DNA of 7,249 bases from Chloroflexota bacterium (GTDB lineage: Bacteria > Chloroflexota > Limnocylindria > Limnocylindrales > CSP1-4): positions 1 to 7,249 of the forward strand of contig JADGQH010000164.1 of NCBI GenBank assembly GCA_017881985.1, in the 5' to 3' direction. This document shows, in pieces, positions 1 through 5,190 of the stretch; position 1 is the stretch's first letter; every line of letters starts with the position of its first letter. Below the pieces are notes generated by a model. The model did not search any database and had not been told where the DNA came from. It was given only the letters and a program-made list of their open reading frames with translations. Position numbers and translations under genes: made by a program.

Positions 1-96
1 CTGCCGATGCGCGGTCGCGCCGACTCCCTGAACGTGGCGGCCGCTGCCGCGATCCTCTTCTACGAGGCGCGGCGTCAGCGTGACGCGGGCGGGTGA
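1..96 (+). CDS. SpoU/TrmH-family RNA 2'-O-methyltransferase, C-terminal end (partial)
   Basis: Frame 1 reads 31 codons from the window edge to a TGA at 94-96, and the gene begins outside the window. The peptide contains PMRGRADSLNV followed by an Ala-rich helix and ILFYEARRQR. This is the typical last motif of SpoU (SPOUT-fold) methyltransferases, where the Ser-Leu-Asn-Val segment lies in the C-terminal trefoil knot that binds S-adenosylmethionine and the final helix follows it. Enzymes of this family methylate the ribose 2'-OH of rRNA or tRNA nucleotides in the cytoplasm. The fragment cannot tell an RlmB-like 23S rRNA enzyme from a TrmH-like tRNA enzyme. The family call is strong despite the short length. 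The following gene starts 215 nt downstream, behind its own promoter-like box, so it probably belongs to a separate transcription unit. Confidence 0.88.
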   Translation: MPMRGRADSLNVAAAAAILFYEARRQRDAGG

Positions 97-152
97 TGCG
101 CTCGACGGCCGGCCGCCGCGGCAGTGTCGCGCGGGGTGCCCAAGGGCCGCGC

Positions 153-179
153 CTAACGAATCGCCGTCCGGATCGTTAG
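153..179. repeat. Perfect 7-bp inverted repeat between methyltransferase and SBP genes
   Basis: CTAACGA (153-159) and TCGTTAG (173-179) are exact reverse complements separated by 13 nt. The arms contain four A/T bases each in otherwise very GC-rich DNA. The repeat starts 57 nt after the methyltransferase stop and has no T-run after it. It could be an operator for a dimeric regulator or a weak terminator-like hairpin; the sequence does not decide. Confidence 0.4.
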
Positions 180-187
180 ACGGGCAG

Positions 188-242
188 AGGCCTCTCGCGA
201 CGAGCAGCGTTCCCCCGGCGGTGTCTGACGCGAAGGCCTCTC
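188..242. repeat. 9-nt direct repeat AGGCCTCTC, two copies
   Basis: AGGCCTCTC occurs at 188-196 and again at 234-242, a 46-nt offset. The first copy lies in the 10-bp palindrome AGAGGCCTCT (186-195); the second copy has only the AGGCCT core palindrome. Both are in the noncoding stretch upstream of the SBP gene. They could be protein-binding sites, but short repeats in GC-rich spacers also arise by chance. Confidence 0.25.
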
Positions 243-254
243 TTGCTGCCCGCG

Positions 255-273
255 GACCGGCCCCGCGCCGGTC
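255..273. repeat. Perfect 7-bp inverted repeat next to the SBP promoter
   Basis: GACCGGC (255-261) and GCCGGTC (267-273) are exact reverse complements around a 5-nt loop. The repeat ends 24 nt before the TATACT box, so it sits at or just upstream of where a -35 contact would fall. Such placement suits an operator. A GC-rich terminator hairpin is less likely because no T-run follows. Confidence 0.35.
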
Positions 274-297
274 GGCCGGGCCCGCCGCGGGCGGACC

Positions 298-310
298 TAT
301 ACTCCGCGCG
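298..310 (+). promoter_or_regulatory. Candidate -10 element and leaderless start for the SBP operon
   Basis: TATACT at 298-303 matches the bacterial -10 consensus (TATAAT) at five of six positions and stands out in GC-rich DNA. The SBP start codon follows after only 7 nt (304-310), so transcription would begin at or next to the A of the ATG, giving a leaderless mRNA. No Shine-Dalgarno sequence precedes this ATG, which agrees. No convincing -35 hexamer is visible at 275-280. Confidence 0.55.
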
Positions 311-1930
311 ATGGTTTCCCTGCTCGGCCGAACAGGCCGGATTCGCCCGTCCCGTCGCGCCGCGATCCTCGGCGTCGTCGCGCTCGTTGCGCTTGCCGGC
401 ATGCTGCCGCTCGCACCTGGCGGTCGGGTCCGGGGCGCCGACCGCGAGACGCGAATCGCCATGTCGGCGCCGGCCACCATCGATCCCGCCGCGGCCGGCG
501 ATGCGGGGAGCGCGGCGGTGATCGCCCAGCTCTTCGAGGGCCTCACGGCGATCGACGGCAGCCTCGCGCCGCGTCCGGCGCTCGCCGCGAGCTGGGCCTT
601 CAAGGACGGCAACAGGACCGTCGACTTCACGCTCCGCGATGGGCTCACGTTCTCGGATGGGACGCCGATCAGCGCCGAGGACGTCGTGCGGAGCTGGCTC
701 CGCGTCCTGGACCCGGCTGCTCCATCGCCGCTCGCGGCGCTCCTGTACGACGTGGTCGGTGCGCGCGCGTACGCCACCGGAGCATCGCCCGACCCGACGA
801 CCGTCGGCCTTCATGCGAACGGGCGTGTCTTCGAGGTGCAGCTGACGCGCCCGGCCGGTGACTTCCCGGCGATCGCGGCCAGCCCATCGTTGGCGGTGGT
901 CCCACCCGGGGTCGTGCGCGGAGGAGCGGGCCTCGGGGCGGGAGCCGGTTTCGTTGCTTCGGGTGCGTACGTCCTCGCCGGGAAGACCGCGACCGAGCTC
1001 CAGCTGACGGCGAACGATCATTACTGGGCCGGCGCGCCATCGCTCACCCGCGTGACGCTGGTCACGGACCTCGGGGGGAAGTCCCCGGTTGACGTCTTCG
1101 GGGCGGGGACTCTGGATTGGACCCCGGTCGGACCCGAGGACGCATCCTGGATCGGGTTCGACCGGACGCTCGGTCCGCAGCTGCGCTCCTCCGCCGACCT
1201 CGCGGTGACGTACTTCGGGTTCGACACCCGCCGGGCGCCGTTCAACGACCCGCGGGTCAGGCGCGCCTTCGCGGAGGCGGTGGACTGGCGCCGCGTCGTG
1301 CGCCTCGCCGACGGCAGCGACGCCCTGCCGGCGACCGGGATGGTCCCGCCCGGCATCCCCGGCCGAAGCGACGCGGACCTCCTGCCGACGTTCGACCCGG
1401 CGGCCGCGAAGGGGCTCCTCGCGGACGCGGGCTACGCCGACCCGGCCTCGTTCCCGGTGATCACGCTGGTGGACGCGGGGACCGCATACGACGCAGGGAT
1501 CCTCGACCAGCTCCACGCGAACCTCGGGATCACCGTGCGCTACGAGTCCCTCGACTTCACCGACTTCTTCACGCGCCTCGGCAGCGCCGATGGGCCGCGC
1601 TTCTGGGCGCTCGGCTGGGTCGCCGACTACCCGTCGCCGTACGATTTCCTCGGGATCCTGCTCGGCGGCGGCCAGCCGAACAACTATGGCGGCTGGACAT
1701 CCGCAGCCTTCGACGACGCGATCGCCCGCGCGGCCGCGAGCCAGGATCCGTCGACCGTGCGCGCCGCGTACGACCAGGCCGAGGCAATCGTCCGCGACGA
1801 AGTGCCCGTGGTGCCCGCTGCCTACAGCATCAGCTACGCCCTGAGCCGGACCGGGCTCCTCGGTGCGCAGACGAACGGCCTGGGCATCCTGCGGATCGCC
1901 GGGATGGCGTGGGCTCCGGGGACTCCATGA
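311..1930 (+). CDS. Peptide-type ABC transporter substrate-binding protein (SBP family 5, OppA/DppA-like)
   Basis: This encodes a 539-residue exported solute-binding protein of the extracellular family 5 group, which usually captures oligopeptides, dipeptides or related compounds for ABC import. Family hallmarks are FTLRDGLTFSDGTPISAEDVV at about residues 106-126, a PFNDPRVRRAFAEAVDW segment from about 310, and a WALGWVADYPSPYDF region near 432-446. The length fits the family. The start at 311 is chosen because the preceding codons lack homology and overlap the methyltransferase tail, while this ATG opens a signal peptide: a basic n-region, a hydrophobic core near residues 17-35 and a likely cleavage site around GGRVRGA (37-43). 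There is no lipobox cysteine, so it does not look like a lipoprotein; SRRAAIL at 14-20 is only a weak Tat-like match. No permease or ATPase lies in the window. Its stop overlaps the peptidase start by ATGA. Substrate is unknown. Confidence 0.88.
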   Translation: MVSLLGRTGRIRPSRRAAILGVVALVALAGMLPLAPGGRVRGADRETRIAMSAPATIDPAAAGDAGSAAVIAQLFEGLTAIDGSLAPRPALAASWAFKDGNRTVDFTLRDGLTFSDGTPISAEDVVRSWLRVLDPAAPSPLAALLYDVVGARAYATGASPDPTTVGLHANGRVFEVQLTRPAGDFPAIAASPSLAVVPPGVVRGGAGLGAGAGFVASGAYVLAGKTATELQLTANDHYWAGAPSLTRVTLVTDLGGKSPVDVFGAGTLDWTPVGPEDASWIGFDRTLGPQLRSSADLAVTYFGFDTRRAPFNDPRVRRAFAEAVDWRRVVRLADGSDALPATGMVPPGIPGRSDADLLPTFDPAAAKGLLADAGYADPASFPVITLVDAGTAYDAGILDQLHANLGITVRYESLDFTDFFTRLGSADGPRFWALGWVADYPSPYDFLGILLGGGQPNNYGGWTSAAFDDAIARAAASQDPSTVRAAYDQAEAIVRDEVPVVPAAYSISYALSRTGLLGAQTNGLGILRIAGMAWAPGTP

Positions 1931-3414
1931 CGCTGCCGCGCTCGCCGCGCTCGTTGCGCTCGCTCCTTGCGCTCGTTGCCGCCCTCGGTATCGCCATGGG
2001 GCTCGCAGCCCCCGGCGTGCGGGCCGCGGACGTCACCTTCGGCACGCCGTCGGCGACCGCGACATTCGGCACCAGCGTCACGTTCGTGCAGCCGGTGACC
2101 GTCGGCGGGACGATCAGGCGCGCCGAGCTGTTGATCACGTTCCCGACGGCGCTGGGCCCGCTCGTGCATGAGGTCCCGGTCCCGTCCGGCAGCGGCGCGC
2201 TCACGCTGCGGGGCGGCTGGTCTGTCGCGGCGGACGGCCACCTGGTGCCGAACACGCCGCTCGTGGCCCGCTGGCGCATCACGCCGACGGTTGGCGACCC
2301 GGTGGAAGGCCCGCCGGTCAGCGTGCTCTACGAGGACACGCGGTTCACCTGGCAGACGCTGACCGGCCCCCTGGTCCGGATCCACTGGTACGAGGGCGAC
2401 CAGGCGTTCGCGCGGCGTGCCCTCGCGGTGGGGGAGAAGGGGGTGCAGCAGGCGGCAGACCTGCTGGGCGTGAAGGAAACGCAGCCGATCGATTTCTACG
2501 TCTACGCGGCACAGGCGCCTTTCTACGACGCGCTGGGTCCCGGCACGCGGGAGAACGTCGGCGGCGAGGCGCACTCGGACATCCGAACGCTGTTCGCGCT
2601 CATCGAGCCGAGCGCCGTCAATGACCCGTGGGTCGGTGTCGTCATCCCGCACGAGCTGACCCACCTGGTCTTCGACACCGCCGTCCACAACGCTTATCAC
2701 TTCCCGCCGCGCTGGCTCAATGAGGGGCTGGCGGTCTACCTCTCGGAGGGCTACACGACGTCATGGCGCTCTGCCGTCGAGGGGGCGATCGGCGGAGGCA
2801 CCCTCCTGTCGCTCGCCGCACTGGACGGCCAGTTCCCCACGACGGCGGACGGGTTCCTGCTCGCCTACGGGGAGAGCGTGTCGGCGGTCGACTACTTCGT
2901 CCGCACGTACGGCAAGGCGCGCCTCGTCTCGCTGATCCGCTCGTATGCGGCGGGCCGCACGGACGACGAGGCGTTCAAGGCGGCCATCGGCCTGGACGTG
3001 CCCGGGTTCGAGGCGGCCTGGCTTGCCGCCCTCGGAGCGACGGCCCCTCGCCGGTATGGACCCCAGCCCGCGCCGACCGGACCGCTGCCGCCCGGATGGA
3101 GCGGCGGGGCTGTCTCGGCGCCTCCCGACGCGGGCTCGTCGGCATCACCGTCGCCGTCGCTGACGCCCGGCGCATCGGCCTCCGGTGCTGCGGCTTCGCC
3201 CGCGGGCGCGACCGGGAGCTCGACGACCGGTGACGGCGGACCCGCCGGGCCGATCCTCCTCGCGATCGCGGCCGTGGGGCTGGGCATCGGCGGCATGCTT
3301 GGCTACCTCCGCCGCAGGCGCACCCTGCGAGCCGCGGCGCCGCGCGACTTGCGCACCGGCGACGCTCCCGACTCGGGCCCCGGGGACCTGGACCCACCGA
3401 CGCAGGCCCCATGA
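1927..3414 (+). CDS. Membrane-anchored zinc metallopeptidase, peptidase MA family
   Basis: The 495-residue product has a signal peptide (core about 13-28, cleavage likely after VRA or VRAA at 33-34), a probable beta-rich outer domain (about 35-150), and a gluzincin peptidase domain. The zinc signature HELTH is at 242-246, giving ligands His242 and His246 and catalytic Glu243. WLNEGLAVYLSEG supplies the likely third ligand, Glu266. This HExxH plus NEG-LA pattern is that of peptidase MA-like hydrolases. A Pro/Ser/Ala/Gly-rich linker (about 374-441) leads to one membrane segment (about 443-463), an RRRR stop-transfer and a short cytoplasmic tail. The enzyme should therefore hang on the outer face of the membrane. 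Its target is not evident; exported proteins or peptides are the natural guess. The ATG is fixed by 4-nt overlaps with the SBP gene before and the DUF881 gene after. The family call is firm; substrate and partners are inference. Confidence 0.87.
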   Translation: MTLPRSPRSLRSLLALVAALGIAMGLAAPGVRAADVTFGTPSATATFGTSVTFVQPVTVGGTIRRAELLITFPTALGPLVHEVPVPSGSGALTLRGGWSVAADGHLVPNTPLVARWRITPTVGDPVEGPPVSVLYEDTRFTWQTLTGPLVRIHWYEGDQAFARRALAVGEKGVQQAADLLGVKETQPIDFYVYAAQAPFYDALGPGTRENVGGEAHSDIRTLFALIEPSAVNDPWVGVVIPHELTHLVFDTAVHNAYHFPPRWLNEGLAVYLSEGYTTSWRSAVEGAIGGGTLLSLAALDGQFPTTADGFLLAYGESVSAVDYFVRTYGKARLVSLIRSYAAGRTDDEAFKAAIGLDVPGFEAAWLAALGATAPRRYGPQPAPTGPLPPGWSGGAVSAPPDAGSSASPSPSLTPGASASGAAASPAGATGSSTTGDGGPAGPILLAIAAVGLGIGGMLGYLRRRRTLRAAAPRDLRTGDAPDSGPGDLDPPTQAP

Positions 3415-4175
3415 GCGGCGTCGCGGCCCGGATGCGGTCGATCCCCACCTGGGAGATCACGCTCTTCCTTGCGCTCGTCTCGCTTGGGTTCCTCATCGCG
3501 GCCCAGGTTCGCTCGGAGACGCCCCGGGTTCGGTACACGTCGCAGGAGCGCGCTCCGCTCATCGAGACGGCGCTCGGACTGCAGGCCCAGCAGAAGTCCC
3601 TCCAGGTGCAGATCCTCGACCTGCGCAGCCGGATCGCCTCCGCCGAGGTCGCCACGCAGGGCAGCGGCGCCATCGCCACGCAGCTCAACGACGCCCTCTT
3701 CCAGGCGCGACTGTCGGCCGGCCTGACCGCCCTCGAGGGCAACGGCCTCGTCGTCCAGCTCGAAGACGCCCCACAGGTGTCCCAGGCGGCCGGGAGCGCC
3801 GACCTGCTGGTCACCGGGCGGGACGTCCGCACCGTCGTCGAGGAGCTCTGGCTGGCGGGCGCGGAGGCCGTGGCCGTGAACGACGAGCGTGTCGTGTCGG
3901 CGACCTCGATCATCGACATCGGCGGCTCGCTGCTCGTCAACTCCGCCTACGTCGCGCCGCCATACCAGGTGAAGGCGGTGGGCCCGGCGGACATGTACGC
4001 GCAGCTGGCGGGATCCGCGAGCTGGGTCGATTTCGTCGCGTCGCGCGCGGGCCAGAACGGGATCCGATTGGCGATCGCGCAGCCGGCCAGCCTCCTGGTC
4101 CCGGCCTACGCGGGCTCCGTGACGATCCGCTACGCCCAGCCGCCCGCCTCGGCGGCGCCCTCGGCGAACCCCTAG
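3411..4175 (+). CDS. DUF881 family protein, first tandem copy
   Basis: This is a 254-residue protein with one N-terminal membrane segment (about residues 16-32, ending in AAQVRS), a coiled-coil-like stretch (about 45-100) and a DUF881 domain. The domain is recognised from GLTALEGNGLVVQLEDA (about 104-120) and DVRTVVEELWLAGAEAVAVN (138-157), followed by a Gly/Ser-rich strand region. DUF881 proteins resemble YlxW of Bacillus; their molecular role is not established, although some lie near cell-division genes. Topology predicts that the coiled coil and domain are outside the cytoplasm. The start overlaps the peptidase stop as ATGA, and the TAG stop abuts the ATG of a second DUF881 gene with no gap, so the two are almost surely co-translated. 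No Shine-Dalgarno sequence is clear, so translation probably depends on coupling. The C-terminus is Pro/Ala-rich. Confidence 0.85.
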   Translation: MSGVAARMRSIPTWEITLFLALVSLGFLIAAQVRSETPRVRYTSQERAPLIETALGLQAQQKSLQVQILDLRSRIASAEVATQGSGAIATQLNDALFQARLSAGLTALEGNGLVVQLEDAPQVSQAAGSADLLVTGRDVRTVVEELWLAGAEAVAVNDERVVSATSIIDIGGSLLVNSAYVAPPYQVKAVGPADMYAQLAGSASWVDFVASRAGQNGIRLAIAQPASLLVPAYAGSVTIRYAQPPASAAPSANP

Positions 4176-4850
4176 ATGCACAGCCGTGGCAGCCAGGTTG
4201 CGCTCGCCGTCGTCGCCCTCGTGCTCGGATTCCTCGTCGTCACACAGGTCCGCAGCCAGGCCGGCGGGACGGGGCTGGAGGACCGCTCGGCGCAGGACCT
4301 GACCCTGCTCGTCGCGAACCTCAACACGCGCAACGACCAGCTTCGCGGCGAGGTGGCCGATCTCGGCCGCCAGCTCGATTCGATCGCGGCGGCGCAGGCG
4401 CGCGGCGACACGTCGGCGGGCCAGCTCCGTGCAGATTTGGTCCGGGTTCGGATCTGGTCGGGAGTCGACGCAGCCGTGGGGCAGGGCGTGCGCGTGGTGC
4501 TGCGCGGACCGGTCACGGCCGTCGTCCTCGAGGACCTGGTCAACGAGCTCCGCAACGCGGGCGCCGAGGCGATCGCCGTCGGCGGCGTGCGGGTCGTGCC
4601 GGCGACGATCGCCGGCGGCGTTCCCGGGTCGCTCTCCGTGGAGGATACGCCGCTCTCCGACCCGGTCGAGGTCGTCGCGATCGGCAACGGGGCCACGATG
4701 ACGGGGACGCTCACCCGCGCCGGAGGGCTCGTGGCGCAGGAGATGGCGACGAACCAGGGCCTCGCGATCGAGGTCACGCCGGCGGACCGGCTCCAGGTCC
4801 CGGCCACGGCGCGCGACCTCACGCCGCGGGTCGCCAAGCCCCGTCTCTGA
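4176..4850 (+). CDS. DUF881 family protein, second tandem copy (paralogue)
   Basis: The 224-residue product repeats the plan of the gene before it: a short N-terminus, a membrane segment (about 8-25) ending in TQVRSQ, a coiled-coil-like region (about 36-66) and a DUF881 domain. The shared core is the pair GVRVVLRGP and DLVNELRNAGAEAIAVGG (120-137), close to NELW-AGAEA-AV in the first copy. Beyond this core the copies have diverged, so this is an old duplication rather than a recent repeat. The proteins could form a heteromeric coiled-coil complex, which is inference. The ATG directly follows the TAG of the upstream gene. The stop is followed by about 107 nt of noncoding DNA with hairpins, suggesting this gene ends the first operon. 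Confidence 0.83.
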   Translation: MHSRGSQVALAVVALVLGFLVVTQVRSQAGGTGLEDRSAQDLTLLVANLNTRNDQLRGEVADLGRQLDSIAAAQARGDTSAGQLRADLVRVRIWSGVDAAVGQGVRVVLRGPVTAVVLEDLVNELRNAGAEAIAVGGVRVVPATIAGGVPGSLSVEDTPLSDPVEVVAIGNGATMTGTLTRAGGLVAQEMATNQGLAIEVTPADRLQVPATARDLTPRVAKPRL

Positions 4851-4854
4851 GTCG

Positions 4855-4901
4855 GGACCTCCGGGTCCGGCAGTCCAGCGCCCGGGCCGCGGGAAACGGC
4901 C
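4855..4901 (+). terminator. GC hairpins after the second DUF881 gene; possible weak terminator
   Basis: Two small inverted repeats lie just past the stop codon: GGACC (4855-4859) with GGTCC (4864-4868) around a 4-nt loop, and GGCCG (4885-4889) with CGGCC (4897-4901) around a 7-nt loop. Neither is followed by a T-run, so they are not canonical intrinsic terminators. Their position at the end of an operon and before a new promoter-like box is the main support. Confidence 0.25.
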
Positions 4902-4939
4902 GCCCCACGTCCGGCGGCCCGGCGCCCCGAGTCCGGCGG
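4865..4939. repeat. Phased GTCCGGC direct repeats upstream of the DUF951 promoter
   Basis: GTCCGGC occurs at 4865-4871, 4909-4915 and 4931-4937. The last two extend to 9 identical bases (GTCCGGCGG). Offsets are 44 and 22 nt, close to four and two helical turns, and a near-copy (GTCCAGC) lies at 4873-4879. The last copy ends a few bases before the -10 box. They may be operator sites, but the GC-rich context makes chance repeats likely. Confidence 0.3.
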
Positions 4940-4943
4940 GTGC

Positions 4944-4957
4944 TACCCTCGCGGCCG
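4944..4957 (+). promoter_or_regulatory. Candidate -10 element and leaderless start for the DUF951 operon
   Basis: TACCCT at 4944-4949 fits the TAnnnT form of a -10 element. An ATG at 4958 follows after 8 nt, almost the same geometry as the TATACT box before the SBP gene. Transcription would then start at or beside the A of that ATG. No good -35 hexamer is seen near 4921-4926. The repeated arrangement at the only two operon starts in the window supports the call. Confidence 0.48.
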
Positions 4958-4981
4958 ATGCACGCGACCCGCACGCCATGA
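4958..4981 (+). CDS. Possible leaderless 7-residue leader ORF coupled to DUF951
   Basis: ATG at 4958 opens a reading frame encoding MHATRTP and ending in TGA at 4979-4981. Its stop overlaps the DUF951 start codon as ATGA, the same 4-nt junction used elsewhere in this operon. It sits at the predicted transcription start, so a leaderless mRNA would be read first here, and ribosomes could then restart on DUF951, which has no Shine-Dalgarno sequence. It may instead be a chance ATG inside a 20-nt leader. No homology can be claimed for so short a peptide. Confidence 0.35.
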   Translation: MHATRTP

Positions 4982-5190
4982 CCCCGCCCATCCCGTTCCG
5001 TCTCGGTGATCGGATCGAGCTCCGCCGACCGCACCCGTGCGGGGGCCGAACGTGGGACGTCGACCGCCTGGGAGCCGACCTGGGGCTGCGCTGCGCCACC
5101 TGTGGCCGGCGCATCCTCCTCGAGCGCCGCCAGGTCGAGCGCCGCCTGGCGGCATTCATCGTCCGCGGAGCCGAGGACGGCGGATCGTGA
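4978..5190 (+). CDS. DUF951 family small zinc-ribbon-like protein
   Basis: The 70-residue cytoplasmic protein matches the DUF951 plan across its length: GDRIELRRPHPCGGRTWDV, then GAD with LRCATCGRRI, then an Arg-rich ERRQVERR helix. His19, Cys21, Cys39 and Cys42 could form a metal site, which is inference from their spacing. Family members are usually 60-70 residues and their function is not established; the basic charge suggests a nucleic acid or ribosome link, a guess only. The ATG at 4978 is chosen because the conserved domain starts at about residue 8 and this start sits on an ATGA overlap with a preceding mini-ORF. The stop overlaps the MFS start as GTGA. A promoter-like TACCCT box lies 29 nt before the ATG. 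Confidence 0.87.
   Translation: MTPPIPFRLGDRIELRRPHPCGGRTWDVDRLGADLGLRCATCGRRILLERRQVERRLAAFIVRGAEDGGS

Noticed and set aside
80..310. N-terminal extension of the SBP gene to an ATG at 80
   Set aside because: It overlaps the methyltransferase tail, would bury the signal peptide 77 residues inside the protein, and has noncoding-like composition; ATG 311 gives a proper signal peptide and a promoter box.
97..310. tRNA or other structured RNA in the first spacer
   Set aside because: No cloverleaf arms or TTCGA-type T-loop could be found; only simple inverted repeats are present.
176..1516. 446-codon open frame on the - strand
   Set aside because: It is antisense to the SBP gene, with Arg/Glu/Gly-rich composition and no recognisable motif; it is open only because GC-rich DNA has few stops.
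1117..1926. Upstream extension of the peptidase frame
   Set aside because: It runs within the SBP gene in another frame with Arg/Pro-rich translation; the ATG at 1927 gives a clean signal peptide and an ATGA overlap.
3185..4981. 598-codon + strand frame over the peptidase end and both DUF881 genes
   Set aside because: It is an Arg/Pro/Gly-rich shadow of the real genes. Only its last eight codons (4958-4981) were kept, as a possible separate mini-ORF because of the promoter and ATGA context.
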